Below are positions 1-10,289 of a DNA stretch of 64,000 nt, piece by piece. The stretch spans positions 28,002,001 through 28,066,000 of the forward strand of contig JBAIAC010000010.1 of assembly GCA_037349315.1 (NCBI GenBank), written 5' to 3'. The DNA is from Chelydra serpentina (Eukaryota; Chordata; Testudines; Chelydridae). The position numbers were made by a program, and so were the translations under genes. The first letter of the stretch is position 1. Each line of letters opens with the position of its first letter. The notes under the pieces were generated by a model, which had not been told where the DNA came from, searched no databases, and saw nothing but the letters and a program-made list of their open reading frames with translations.

Positions 1-762
1 ATATTTTTTATTTTATAGTGTAAGCCATTCATTCCAAACACCTTTATTTGAAAATAGACAGCATTATGCTGTCATGTTTCATGGGATCATTTTAATTATT
101 ACGTAGTGCACAAAGTATGAAAGAAAACATAAAACCTACAATGGTCATTATAACCACATATTACAAGTTGTTTTTGTCACACAAGAAAACCTGTTTGTGT
201 AGTGTATAGTATTTTAGAGCTCTGTGGGACATGGGAATGGCCAGGCTGGGAGACAGAGGAATTGGAGAGCACCCCACAGCATGCTCTCCTGCAGACACCT
301 CAGATATCCTAATGAGCATCCAAGTGAGAGTTAATGCTGTCCTAAGCACCACTATATACAACAGAATTCCCTCCAAAAGTCACAGTGCATAGCTGGGGAA
401 AGAGGTAGCATGATGACTCCTAAGGGAAGCGTACTGCCAGGGGGACAAGGCCTACACTCAAATTCCCATGAAAGGATAAGGCAGCACAGATAACCTTCAT
501 TCTGTCATTTCCTAACTTTTGAGTGCTTGACTTTGCAATCTCACTAACGTTCTTTAATGCCCTTCTTGTGTGTGTAATATTTATATATACAGCAATTAAA
601 TGTCCTGTGGAATATAAACAAAATCAAATCATCCACTCAGCAGTTTCTGAGATATCACAAGATCAAAAGAGTTTGCCAAGTGCAGTACTGAGCTGAAAAT
701 ATAAGTAATAATCTTTCTCCATTTATCTTTATCTTTCTTGCATCCACTTTATCTTTATGCTT
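1..762. other. Intergenic sequence, nothing recognised
   Basis: AT-rich single-copy-looking DNA. Short open frames here have no protein-like composition, splice context or recognisable motif, and I see no repeat terminus. Confidence 0.5.
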
Positions 763-819
763 ATTATATATATATTATATATCTTATATATATATTAGTC
801 CTTAAATATTAGTCTTATT

Positions 820-822
<3 letters not shown>

Positions 823-870
<48 letters not shown>
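823..870. repeat. (TA)n microsatellite
   Basis: An uninterrupted TA run of about 48 bp sits inside a wider TA-rich stretch (about 762-890) with imperfect TATATATT blocks on both sides. A run like this is likely to vary in length between individuals and to be an assembly weak point. Confidence 0.95.
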
Positions 871-874
<4 letters not shown>

Positions 875-1225
875 TTTTATATATATTAGTCCTCTTTTCT
901 TTCTATCTGCAATGCAGAATAAGGGCTTCATCCATTAGAAACAAATTATGCTTCCATAAAGGCATATCCAGGACTGTGTACTTTAAGGCTCAATATGGGG
1001 TTTTCTGGTGAAATATTTGTTGTTAAATTGTTTATTTCCTATCTACAGCTGTCTAGAGAACCAAACTGAAGCTAAAGAAGAGTAATTAGGGATGTTGTGC
1101 TGGAAAAAAAAATGTAAATTTCCTCTGATACATTCGTTTCTCTCTCAGACTCATACTTCACAATTTGGGAAAGGAAGACTGGTTTCTAAATAATAGCATA
1201 CTACCCCATCTTCTTGTAAAAAATC

Positions 1226-2030
1226 AGTGCCGGGTTTACCATGGCCCCAGCCAGCACGATCCCTCGGCCTGGCGCAAAAGGGGCAGGGCCCCAGGGTGTT
1301 TCTGTGGCAGGCATGGCCCTTGTGCTGTGTCAGGTTCAGGTTTAGCCTCACTGCCAAGTCCCTGACCCAGGGGAGGTGGGGGAGCCTGCAGCGTATTCTA
1401 CCACCTCCATGCCGCCAGTGGCCTGTGCTCCCCACTGCCATGGTGGAGCTTCCACATTTATTTATTGTAAAAAAAAATTGCAGAATTTAAAATACTATGC
1501 ACAGAATTTGATGCAGAATTCCCCCAGGAATATGGGGCACTGTACAGCTCCTGATGGTGGGACTGTGAAGGGGGTGCTGGACAGTAGAGGATCTGTGGGT
1601 AGGGGAGCTGGGCAGGGGGTATGGTGTGCAGGGTGCTGTGCATTTGTGGTGGGAGGTCAGCGGGAGGGGTTTCTGGGAAGGGGGTGCTGGGCAACGAGGG
1701 TCTGAGGGCATTGGGCATAGGGATCTTTAGGGGAGGTCTCTGGGCGAGGGGGCACTGGGCATAGAGATCTGTGGGGGAAGTCTCTGGATGAGGGGGTGCT
1801 GGGCATAAGGGAAGGCCACTGGGCAGGGGGGCAGTGTGGAAGGGGCACGCTGGCAGGGCTGGGCGGGCCAGTCTGCGTCTAGCAGTTGTGGGTTTGTAAA
1901 CAGTGCCCTTATGCTGGGCTGAGTGGGGCCACTCCTGCTGCGCTGCACCTCATTGCCCCCAACTGGACCCTCGCTCTGCGGACTGCCCCCCATCACATGC
2001 CCTATTTCCCCAATGGGGACTCACAGATAT
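1226..2030. repeat. GC-rich repeat with minisatellite-like core
   Basis: Abrupt shift from AT-rich flanks to GC-rich DNA. Between about 1,570 and 1,850 a loose unit of roughly 45-60 bp recurs, with the words GGGGGTGCTGGGCA, GGGATCT and GGGAGGTCTCTGGG. Open frames on both strands across this stretch are low-complexity by-products of the repeat. I could not define terminal inverted repeats or a target duplication, so the class is unknown. Confidence 0.55.
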
Positions 2031-3074
2031 GTTTGGCGCCGGGCCCACTCAAAGTTATTCCAACCCAAAATGTTCTTAGTTACAGTTTGATTCCACCCGT
2101 ACACAGTTCTGACAGATAATACTTCATTTTTTGTGATCAAAGGTTTATTACATGACAAGGTGTCAGTTACAAGGATTGTGGCCAGTGATACACAGTTATT
2201 TTTGCTCACTTACCCTCACAGTCAGACCAGGTGGGTCCTATTAGTTCCAGGCAAGGAGTGTAAAAATCCTTGACGTGACCTGTAAGATAGAAGGGACAGG
2301 GATGTCATCCTGAGAGAATGCTACAAACAGCTGAGCAGGAAGAAGCTTAGGCTGATGCACATGTTTTATTGCTCTTAAGTTGTAGATAAAGGGAAACCCA
2401 AGGAGGGGGCTAAAGGGGAAGTGTTTTGGACCTTTACAAAGATTGCACATGAGCTGTCCTGAAAGCAGCGTGTGGGATCAGTCTGTTCGCATTTTTATAT
2501 TACAAATAAACTATATTACAGCTAGCTAGGTCTGGTTGGATGGGGAAAGGAAAGGCACATGAGACACACATAGAAAAAGAATCCATGGATACTGGAGATA
2601 GATAAGAAACATAAAATGAGTTACAGTTATACAGTGAATTATCAGATTAAAACATGCCTTACGTAATTGGAAGAGGCACTATGTATAGAAATCCAGAAAT
2701 AAAGTAATCAAATTGTTTGCATTACTGAAGTCTGTTGTAAGCCATCCACCCCAATTCACTCCTAATTCATGCAGGCCATTACACCAATCTGTACTACCAG
2801 TATTGTGTTTTTGCTCCAATCACTTATGATACTATGTGGAATATTCACAAATACAAGTTTGGATCACTAAGTCATTTATCATTCTACATTTTTTCTTATT
2901 GAGAAAGGTTGCTTACACCCAAACAATGCATTTGCATTTGGTTAACAGCAAAAATGGTCTTTCTTTCAAAAATAAAATGATGCTCCAAATATACATAATA
3001 TCACTATAATAATGTGCATATACAGAGAAACTGTTTTTTTCCCCCCTATTCACTAAAATTGTTGTGTTAGGGGC
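2031..3074. other. Intergenic sequence, nothing recognised
   Basis: No exon, RNA gene or repeat terminus that I can support. Composition is ordinary AT-rich vertebrate non-coding DNA. Confidence 0.4.
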
Positions 3075-3106
3075 AAAGGGTGGGATTCATAAAAGTCCTT
3101 AGGCAC

Positions 3107-3823
3107 TGTGACAGGGCATCTGCCCTGCACTGGCCCTGATAGGGTTAAAATCAAGCCTGGAGGGCTGCAAGGAAACAGCCAATTAGGGCAGTGCCTGCAG
3201 CCAATTAGGGTGACAGCTGGACCAGCCAATTAGAGTCCAGCTGGCCCATATGAAAGGGAGCGTTAGGGAAGTGAAGTCTGGTGCAGGAAGCCCAAGAAAA
3301 GGGACTGGTTTTCTAGAAGGCTCTAGAAACGAGCACTGTGAACAGGGCTGCTAGGGCTTGCAGGCTTGAGGCCTTGGGAAGAGGGTGAAGGAGCCAGAGG
3401 TGGGAGCTGAAGGTGCTAGGAAAGTGGCCCAGGGAATTGAGATAAGCTGGTGGAGAAAGAAAGAAGGGGCAGTGGGAAGATGTTGTTTAGAAGTTTCCTG
3501 GGCTGGGACCCAGAGTAGTGGGTGGGCCTGGGTCTTTCCCACCCCTTGCCATTGAAGAAGCAGCTAGGCTATGGACTACCAAGCCACAGTGAGGAGCGGC
3601 TAGACTGTTGCAGAAGGAATCCGCTGGAAGGGGGGAACCGAGATTGTGACATGGACAGAGGGCTGTGCCCCAAAGCAGAGACAGGGAGATTGGAATTATA
3701 GTGGGTCTACAGGTGGAGACAAGGACAGGAGAGTCACCACTGCTGGAGGGCATACCCACTGACCAGAGCTAATTCCCAAAATAGCCATGAGGAGGTGCCA
3801 GTGTAGTGAATGACCCTGTGACA
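3107..3823 (+). mobile_element. LTR-like insertion (solo LTR candidate)
   Basis: Starts TGTGACAGGG and ends CCCTGTGACA, giving the TG...CA ends expected of an LTR. Three CCAAT motifs in nearly the same context (GCCAATTAG) lie at 3,179, 3,201 and 3,226, followed by CATATGAAAGGG, which resembles a decayed TATA box. A similar sequence starts at about 63,893. It interrupts a family R repeat. A clean target duplication was not found, so solo-LTR status is an inference. Confidence 0.5.
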
Positions 3824-4176
3824 TGCATCTAAATCCCAGTTTTGAGTCTACTGAGATCCATAACTCCCAATAAACCCTATAGGTGCCTAAACTCAGCTGT
3901 AAAGTGAGTTTTTCAGAGTAAAGGTTCTCTGTGCCTAAGTTTCTGCCTTTGGGCAAGCACACTGCTGCCTCACTCTAGGCAGCTGGAGGGCTAGCTCCTG
4001 TCCAAGCCCAAAAATATTCACCAACCAAGGAAAGACAGACATTCAGGTGCAGGGCCTGATTTAGCAGGCATATTCAGAAGGCACCTACAAGAGAGGGTCA
4101 CATTGAAAATCCAGTTGAAGGAGGTCACCCTTATAACTTCTAATCCAGTGGTTAGGACACTCACTTGGGATGTGGG

Positions 4177-4732
4177 CAGGGCCGGTGCAAGGAAGTTTCG
4201 TGCCCTAGGTGAAACTTCCTTGCACCAGCCCTGCGCCTCCTCCTCTCCCCCCCAAGCTAACGCCACCCCCCTGCGGTAGTCAGCTCCACACACACCCCCT
4301 GCAGCAGCTACCTTCCCCCAGTGGCAAACCTCCCCCCCAGCGGCAACCCCCTCTCCCCCGCCTGCGGCAGCCTCCCCACCCACCCGCGGCGGGGGGGCTG
4401 GGCAGGGCTCAGCTCCCCTCCCTCCCCGGGGCGGGCTGGGCTCAGCTCAGCTCCCTGCAGCCTGCGGCGGGCTGGGCTGGGCTGGGCTGCCTGCTGCGGG
4501 CTTGGCTGGGCTCCCTGCCCCTGTGGCGGGGGCGCTGGGCTTGGCTCCCTGGCTCCCCCTGCAAGCTGCGGCAGACTCAGCTCCCCGCCCGCGGCAGCTC
4601 ACCTCCACCGCCCGCTCACCTCCGCTGGGGGAGGGGCAGCAGCTCCTCTCGGCGGTGTTTCAAATTGCCGCCCCCCAAATCCTGGTGCCCTAGGCGACCG
4701 GCTAGGGTCGCCTAATGGGAGTGCCAGCCCTG
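4177..4732. mobile_element. GC-rich hAT-type MITE
   Basis: Bounded by CAGGGCCGGTGC on the left and, inverted, CAGGGCTGGCAC on the right. The flanking 8-mers are GATGTGGG (4,169-4,176) and AATGTGGG (4,733-4,740), a 7/8 match, which fits the 8-bp duplication of hAT transposons. The interior is very rich in GGCTGGGCT and CCCC runs and produces long proline/glycine/alanine open frames on both strands (for example 4,209-4,715) that are not genes. Confidence 0.75.
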
Positions 4733-5010
4733 AATGTGGGAGACCCATGTTCAATCTCTTCCAGAAGTAGGGGAAAGGATTTGAACAGGGATATCCCATT
4801 TCTCAGGTGCATGCACTGAACTATGGAACAGTCTGATATGGGGCTTTCTTAATGGCTCCTGTTGAAGCTGTTCCACTGCAAATAAATAATGAAAGTGTGG
4901 TGCGATCTAGGGGACTGGACCCAGGGCCACCTACCTCCCAGGTGGGTGCCCTAACTACTGGACTACAATGTCATTCCCAGTCTTTTTAGCCCCATGACTA
5001 TTTAAGTATT

Positions 5011-6780
5011 ATTCCACAGCCGAACAGTCATTGTGCAAGGGACAGAGAGAGAGATGGAGATTTTCTATCTTAGAGAATAGATATAACAGGCCAGTCCCAT
5101 TACATTATTCTAGCAGCACAAAGTAGCCTTAAAGCTGGTTCATCTAGCCAGCTGGATTTCCTCGGTGTAGGGGGATTCTCTTGTCATGCACTGTTATCAC
5201 ACAGATTCCTATACCACTCCACTTCACCCTCCCCCAACATCTGCTACAGATGGCACATCCCAATGCCTTGGCTATCCCCATCTGCTAGAACAGCCCTATG
5301 GGGCCATCAGCATGTGGTATAATGTACAACAATCCTGATTTACAGCAACACAGGTTGTTGGGGTCCATATAGCTGAAGCCCTTGGACAGGCGACAACATA
5401 AAGGTGGTCTAAAACATTTCACAGCTTCCTCCTCAGCTGTGCCAAATGCTCCTCGGGTATAGCTCAGTACCTGGCCCAATAGTTTAATCTATTGTTTAAA
5501 TTCAGAATTAAAACCAAAATGCTGAGCACTGTGGAATATATATTCCCATTCTGTACAAATGGGTGCTTTTTCTGCATCTAATGCAATCATCATGATTGGT
5601 TCAGAGATGAATTTAGAATGGTTAATTAAATGTAAGACTATCCTAAAGAAGCCCATTATTAATCCTCCTTTCATCAAGCCACACTGATATCTGTGAACTA
5701 ATTTTAAACTGAAATCTTATTCAGCCTAAAGGACAATCCCTCTGTAGGCAGTTTCCAACTTGTATTAATTAACTTGATTAGCCTGTGATGTGAGCATTCA
5801 GGAGGCTCTTTGCAACCCCACACCTTTTTATGAGCAAGTGAAATAACCTCCTGGTGCATAAATGGAGCTAATATAGTTTCTATGACAGAAAATGTGATGA
5901 CTAAATTTAACTTCTTTATAAAGAAACTGGCTGAAAAAAACAACACCACTCCCATGAGACTTTAAAGGAGTTAGAGCAAAATTTTCACCTCCACTCTGCA
6001 CTGCAAACTACCCTCTGATCCACAGTACAGACCACTGAAAAGTCTTTGGCCTTACGAGAGGAGAAAGTTTGAATTTGCTGAATATTTTATAGAGTCTGAA
6101 TTTCATTCACATCTCCCCCAGCCAGAGGGGGTATGTGCTGAGGAGGGGAGGGATGTACAAAGCTATGCCCTAGAGGAAAGCAGGTAATGTTTGCACCACC
6201 ATTTGACATGAGCGTTCTTCCAGAGGAGAGGAGCTTTAGATTGTTGAGCTCTAAAGAACCCAAGGGCAGGCACGCTAACTCCGTGTATCCCCTCATACCT
6301 GCAGCATGCTGAGAGTGTCATTTCTCATATTTTCCTTCATATGCAATGCATTGGATCCTGGTCTTCATATTGCACAAAGCAACATTGATATCACATTATA
6401 AAAACCTACATTTTGGGCCTAAATTCCCTGCTAGTTTCCATTATTTGTATTTATTTTTATTTTTCGGTTGGTTTGTTTAGAGACCCTGCAAGAGCATGCC
6501 AGCCTTTCCCTTTATGGATTTCTTTTACCTGAAAAGAGAGCTGTTTCGCTATTGAAGTATTCGGGGAGAATCCAGAGAGGCAAGGAAGATAATTCACATC
6601 AAGGCTTATTAAAGCAATAAAAGTGCCTTATTTGAGTGCTTAAATGCTGAGCCTGATGAACGAACAGATATAATGAAAACACGTCCTTTAATAAGAACAC
6701 TCATGTGCAGCAGCAGTGCTGTGCTATAGTTTTAATGAAGAAGAAATACATCAGAATTCTGAGCTGACTACTAGAAAACA
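5011..6780. other. Intergenic sequence, nothing recognised
   Basis: No supported exon or RNA gene. Weak repeat-like composition only. Short open frames lack motifs. Confidence 0.4.
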
Positions 6781-6781
6781 A

Positions 6782-7021
6782 GACCCCACTTCAGCAAAGT
6801 ATTTAAATGGCTCTGTGGGATTTAAGCACAAGCTTAAGTGCTTTGCCAATTGGGGCCTAAATGAAATAATTGACTAAGATATTTATCTATTAAGACCCTA
6901 AATTAGCAAGATAATTAAGCATGTGCTTAATTTTAAGCATGAGTGAACCCACTGATTATACTGAGACTACTCAGATGTTTAAAGTTAGGTGCATGCTTAA
7001 ATACCTTGCTGAATTGGGGCT
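6782..7021. mobile_element. Palindromic MITE built on 'gcaaagtatttaa...gctgaattggggc'
   Basis: The left end reads ACCCCACTTCAGCAAAG and the right end CTTGCTGAATTGGGGCTG, which are inverse complements with few mismatches. The interior repeats AAGCATGTGCTTAA-like words. A related fragment lies at 35,008-35,136. It has no coding capacity. Confidence 0.6.
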
Positions 7022-7060
7022 GAAATCAGATAGTAACTATAGATGATGCCTCAGATACAC

Positions 7061-7150
7061 AAGTAAAATCTAGCCCTTTCCGGAGAGACGCGGCCAAGAT
7101 GGCGGAAGTCAAACAGAAGAAGAAACGTACCTTTAGGAAGTAAAATCTAG
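7061..7150. repeat. Perfect 13-bp target-site duplication around the RPS15 fragment
   Basis: AAGTAAAATCTAG occurs at 7,061-7,073 and again at 7,138-7,150 with no mismatch. The right copy begins with AAG, which is also the next codon (Lys14) expected in RPS15, so the junction may have formed at a 3-base microhomology. Confidence 0.9.
7074..7137 (+). pseudogene. RPS15P: Tailless partial retrocopy of RPS15 mRNA (5' end only)
   Basis: A 64-bp insert consists of a pyrimidine-rich start (CCCTTTCCGG, like a 5' TOP ribosomal-protein leader), a short leader, and an ATG at 7,099 reading MAEVKQKKKRTFR. This matches the start of ribosomal protein S15 (uS19), whose mammalian form begins MAEVEQKKKRTFRK. 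Both sides carry the identical 13-mer AAGTAAAATCTAG (7,061-7,073 and 7,138-7,150). There is no poly(A) and nothing from the rest of the mRNA. The RPS15 identity rests on remembered family sequence. Insertion by reverse transcription is inferred from the perfect duplication. It cannot make a functional protein. Confidence 0.8.
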
Positions 7151-7326
7151 GTTGTTTCTCCCTCTTTATTTAGCTAGTCTCTCTACAACTGCACCCTCCT
7201 AGAAAAAAAGATGATTGTTATGGGGTGGTCCTTTAAGGGAGTCAGGCTTAGCACACCTTCTATGACCGATCAGCTGCCTTCCAGCATCAGCTGGGAGGCT
7301 TAGGATCAGGTGATAGCTTGAAGATC

Positions 7327-8246
7327 ACCTGCACCCAAATCCACAAAGTGACTTAGGCAATGCAATACTTAACTTTTAGGTGCCTTGACACCTAGTGGAA
7401 TCCACAAACCTAGGGTTAGGTGCCTAGCTCCCGCTATACAATGAATGGAGAGAGATAAGCACTTAAGAATGGGATCCACAAAAGCCATCACATTGAGTGG
7501 GGAGCTGACTAAGCTAGCAAATAGCCCTCCTAAGCCCTCTCAGGGAGATAGGCACCTAAGTCTGGGCTGGAGGGAGTTATGAATATAAATAACTAAATAT
7601 GCATTAGAGCAGGAACTTGGGTCTCCCATTTCTCAGGTGAGAGCCCTAACCACAGGGGTATAGAGTCATTCTCATGCTCTCTCTGGCCCAATGACTAATT
7701 ATTTCTGAGAAGTAGGACAGATTGAGAGAACTCTATGTCAGACTATCTCACACCCTCGTGGTTAGGGTAATCTCCTAGAAGTTGGGAGATCCATGTTAAA
7801 ATCCCTTCTCCACATCAGACAGAGGGAGGAATTGAACCTGGGTTTCCCTATGTGCTGCCTGAGTGCTCTAATCACTGGTTTTAAGATTATAAAGGAGGCA
7901 GCATTACCTCCTCCTCTTCATTTGCCTGGGCCTTGGTCTATTAGGCATGCTTTAAGAACACCTACTGTATAAGGCCCTGCAGATGAGATAGGCAGGGCAA
8001 TGCCTAGATTCACCTGGTTTGAAGATTCTCCTGGTGCTTAGGTGTGAGAGAGGCGCTTGGGTATCTAGACTGAGATGCTGTGCACATACCCAGGAGCAGA
8101 AACTTAGGTGCTTAGGGATAATTTATGTCAAAAATGTGGGCACCAAATTCTGGAGGCAGCTGAACAGGGACTTTGAGGAGCTCCATGGTGCTTACATTTT
8201 GGAGTTAGGCATATACATTTTTTTGTGGATTTGGTTCCTGATCCTA
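7327..8246. mobile_element. Copy 2 of TIR repeat family R, uninterrupted
   Basis: Left end CACCCAAATCCACAAAGTGA and right end TTTGTGGATTTGGTTCCTG are approximate inverse complements and correspond to the termini of the 41.2-44.0 kb copy. Internal words such as 'cttaggtgccta', 'gagagccctaaccac' and 'gagatccatgtta' recur in the other two copies. At about 0.92 kb it gives the best estimate of family length without nested insertions. No coding capacity. Confidence 0.6.
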
Positions 8247-8249
8247 TAA

Positions 8250-9035
8250 AAACCAGAAAATAGCTCTGTTATGTTGTCTGTGGTTCAGGGAAATGAGCTC
8301 AGTTCCTATTCAACTCTCTGATAGGAGGCCTGTAGAGTGTAATCTTCCAAGAAGAAAGATGAAGAGCTGAAGGGAGTAGGAATGTTCTTTCAGGAGCCTC
8401 TTGCTGAGGGAAAATAACTCATTTTATGTATGACTCTCAGGCAAATGGCCTGGAGAGTGTAAACCTGCAGGGAACTAAGCAAGGAAGGAGCAGAGAGGCT
8501 CACTTTAACACCCAGGCAGAAGACCTGTGGTGTGTAGTTATTCAGGAAGTAGTAGAAGGCCCAGGGTCATGTGGAACAGGACATTTGATATATTGAACTT
8601 GTGTTATTTTGGAGAAAAAAGTGAAGTCCTGAAGAAAAAAAGACTGGAATCCTGTGGCTGGAGAATGTTCTTTGGTGCATTAGCTGGTGAGTTAGCTCAC
8701 TGGCTTACGATGACTGCTGGTAGCACTAAAAATTATATGGCGACTTTGCCTTTCGCCACATTCCTAAAATATATGGATTTTTCCTACTTTGATCTGAAGT
8801 AGTGTTATGTTACTTATTGTAGATGAAGCAATTATAAGATGAACGCTGCAGGAGCCCCTCTATGCTAGCTAAAATATTTTGGAATTCAAATCCAGCAATT
8901 TAAGGAGTGGTGAGGAATAAAGTTTCTAAAGGTAATTTCCTCTTTGGGCTATGCATGTTGATGACAATTCCACTGATCTGGAAGAGATCATAGCTGTATT
9001 ATGCTTGAATAACTCCACCGTTTATTATAATACAA
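8250..9035. other. Intergenic sequence with weak internal repetition
   Basis: Three loosely similar blocks containing 'ggcctgtagagtgta', 'ggcctggagagtgta' and 'gacctgtggtgtgta' start near 8,330, 8,450 and 8,523, suggesting a decayed tandem repeat. No gene seen. Confidence 0.35.
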
Positions 9036-9121
9036 CTTTTCATTTATACCATAGTGCTTTTCAAAACTCAAAAGAGATTTACAAACAATAATTAAGTAAT
9101 CCTCACATAGTACGTAGATTT

Positions 9122-9650
9122 AAGTGTAGTAGCGGTGTTAGTCTGTGTCAGCAAAATGAAAATAAGAAAGAAAAACTTGTAGCACCTTAGAGACTAACAA
9201 ATTTATTTCAGCATAAGCTTTCGTGGGTTAGTACCCACTTCATCGGATGCGTGGAATGAAATTATTCTTCAGACAGATATATATACAGTCAGAGAAACAT
9301 GATGGTCCAGGTGTATAGACCAATCTTAAGAGGCTAATTAGTTGAGAGGAAACATGACAGCAGGGGAAGAAAAAGCTTTTGAAGTGATAAACAAGATGGT
9401 CACACAGGTGTGAATGAGGATCGTTAACTTAAGGGAAATAGATTCAATTAACATAATGGCCGAGCCATTCCAAATCACGATTTAATCCAGAGGCAACGCA
9501 ATCTAGTTTGCATATCAATTCGAGTTCAATAGTTTCTCTTTGAAGTCTGCTTTTGGAGTCAATCTGTCACAACACTGCTATCCTCAAATCTGTCATTGAG
9601 TGATCAGGGAGGTTGAAGTGTTCAGGGAAGTGATCAGGGAGGTTGAATAG
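9122..9650 (-). mobile_element. Turtle interspersed repeat (family P here; possibly Penelope-like), longest copy
   Basis: Contains the family signature 'gtagcggtgttagtctg', 'cttagagactaacaaattt', 'gcataagctttcgtggg', 'acccacttcatcggatg'. Compared with the 98- and 220-bp copies it extends about 380 bp further. On the minus strand the extension gives broken protein-like phrases such as CKLDCVASGLNRDLEWLGHY. That could be the end of a retroelement ORF, and a Penelope-like origin is my inference. Near 9,600-9,645 'gatcagggaggttgaa' is tandemly duplicated. Confidence 0.55.
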
Positions 9651-9654
9651 TAGG

Positions 9655-9820
9655 TAGAGTTACACCTATTTTGCGGAGATGTGGGATCCCAGAGCTTGGG
9701 CTCCAGCCTGAAGCTGAATATCTACACTGCACTTTTACATCCCCGTAGTCTGAGCACCTGAAGCCTGAGTCAGCTGACACGGGCCAACCACAGGTGTTAA
9801 ATTGCAGTGCAGACCTACCC
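9655..9820. mobile_element. Left-truncated Harbinger-type MITE
   Basis: Shares 'gatcccagagcttgggctccagcctga', 'gcctgagtcagctgac' and the right end 'ttgcagtgcagacctaccc' with Harbinger MITEs. The right terminus inverted reads GGGTAGGTCTGCACTGC, close to the termini at 24,420 and 40,222. The left terminus is missing. Confidence 0.6.
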
Positions 9821-10289
9821 ATAAATGTTAAGTGACTTCACCAACATGACACATTCAATCATGGCAGAACAGGGAATGTAAATGCAGCTGCTCTGAATCC
9901 TGCTTCTGTGTCTAACCACTACCCCTACCTTTCCACTAGAGCTGGTCAAGAAACAAGTCAACATTTTCATAGACATTTCTGTGAAAATGTTATTGTTTAA
10001 TGAAAATTCAAAGTTTGAATGGAAAATGTCATCAAAATGTCATGTTTTTACCTTGTTTTAGCTATTTCTATGAACCATGCACCTGCTCTCTATCTTGTTG
10101 GTTATTAGCATATTCTTTTTCGAGTTCTCTATAGAAATAACTGCCAAATTGCTTAACCTTCCCAGCTCCATGGACATTCTTACATGTGTTGATGAATTTC
10201 CTTTCCTTAGCAGCCACGGTTACAGGAAGGCAGCAAAAAAATACACAGTACTGTTTCTGTGTTAGGGAAACTCACATCTAAAGACCTTT

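Larger units (their letters stand above)
3075..5010. mobile_element. Copy 1 of a TIR repeat family (called family R here), interrupted twice
   Basis: Begins GGTGGGATTCATAAAAGTCC, a diverged form of the terminus GGGCCAGATCCACAAAGGGA seen at 41,158. Internal blocks such as 'gttaggacactcac', 'ggattTgaacagggat' and 'ctgttgaagctgttccactg' recur in the copy at 41.2-44.0 kb, and part of them at 7.3-8.2 kb. This copy is split by an LTR-like block (3,107-3,823) and a hAT-type MITE (4,177-4,732). The right end is not sharply defined. Family R encodes nothing I can detect and is probably a non-autonomous DNA transposon. Confidence 0.55.
9040..9945 (+). mobile_element. MIR-like SINE split by two later insertions
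   Basis: About 9,040-9,121 ('agtgcttttcaaaac...taatcctcaca') and 9,823-9,945 ('gttaagtgacttcacc...tctaaccactacc') look like the two halves of an ancient MIR SINE, which carries 'taatcctcaca' and 'gttaagtaacttgcc' in that order. The 0.7 kb between them is the family P repeat plus part of a Harbinger MITE. MIR assignment is from motif order only. Confidence 0.5.

Noticed and set aside
4209..4770. Long proline/glycine/alanine-rich open frames (up to 168 codons)
   Set aside because: They lie wholly within a GC-rich hAT MITE (4,177-4,732) and occur in several frames on both strands.
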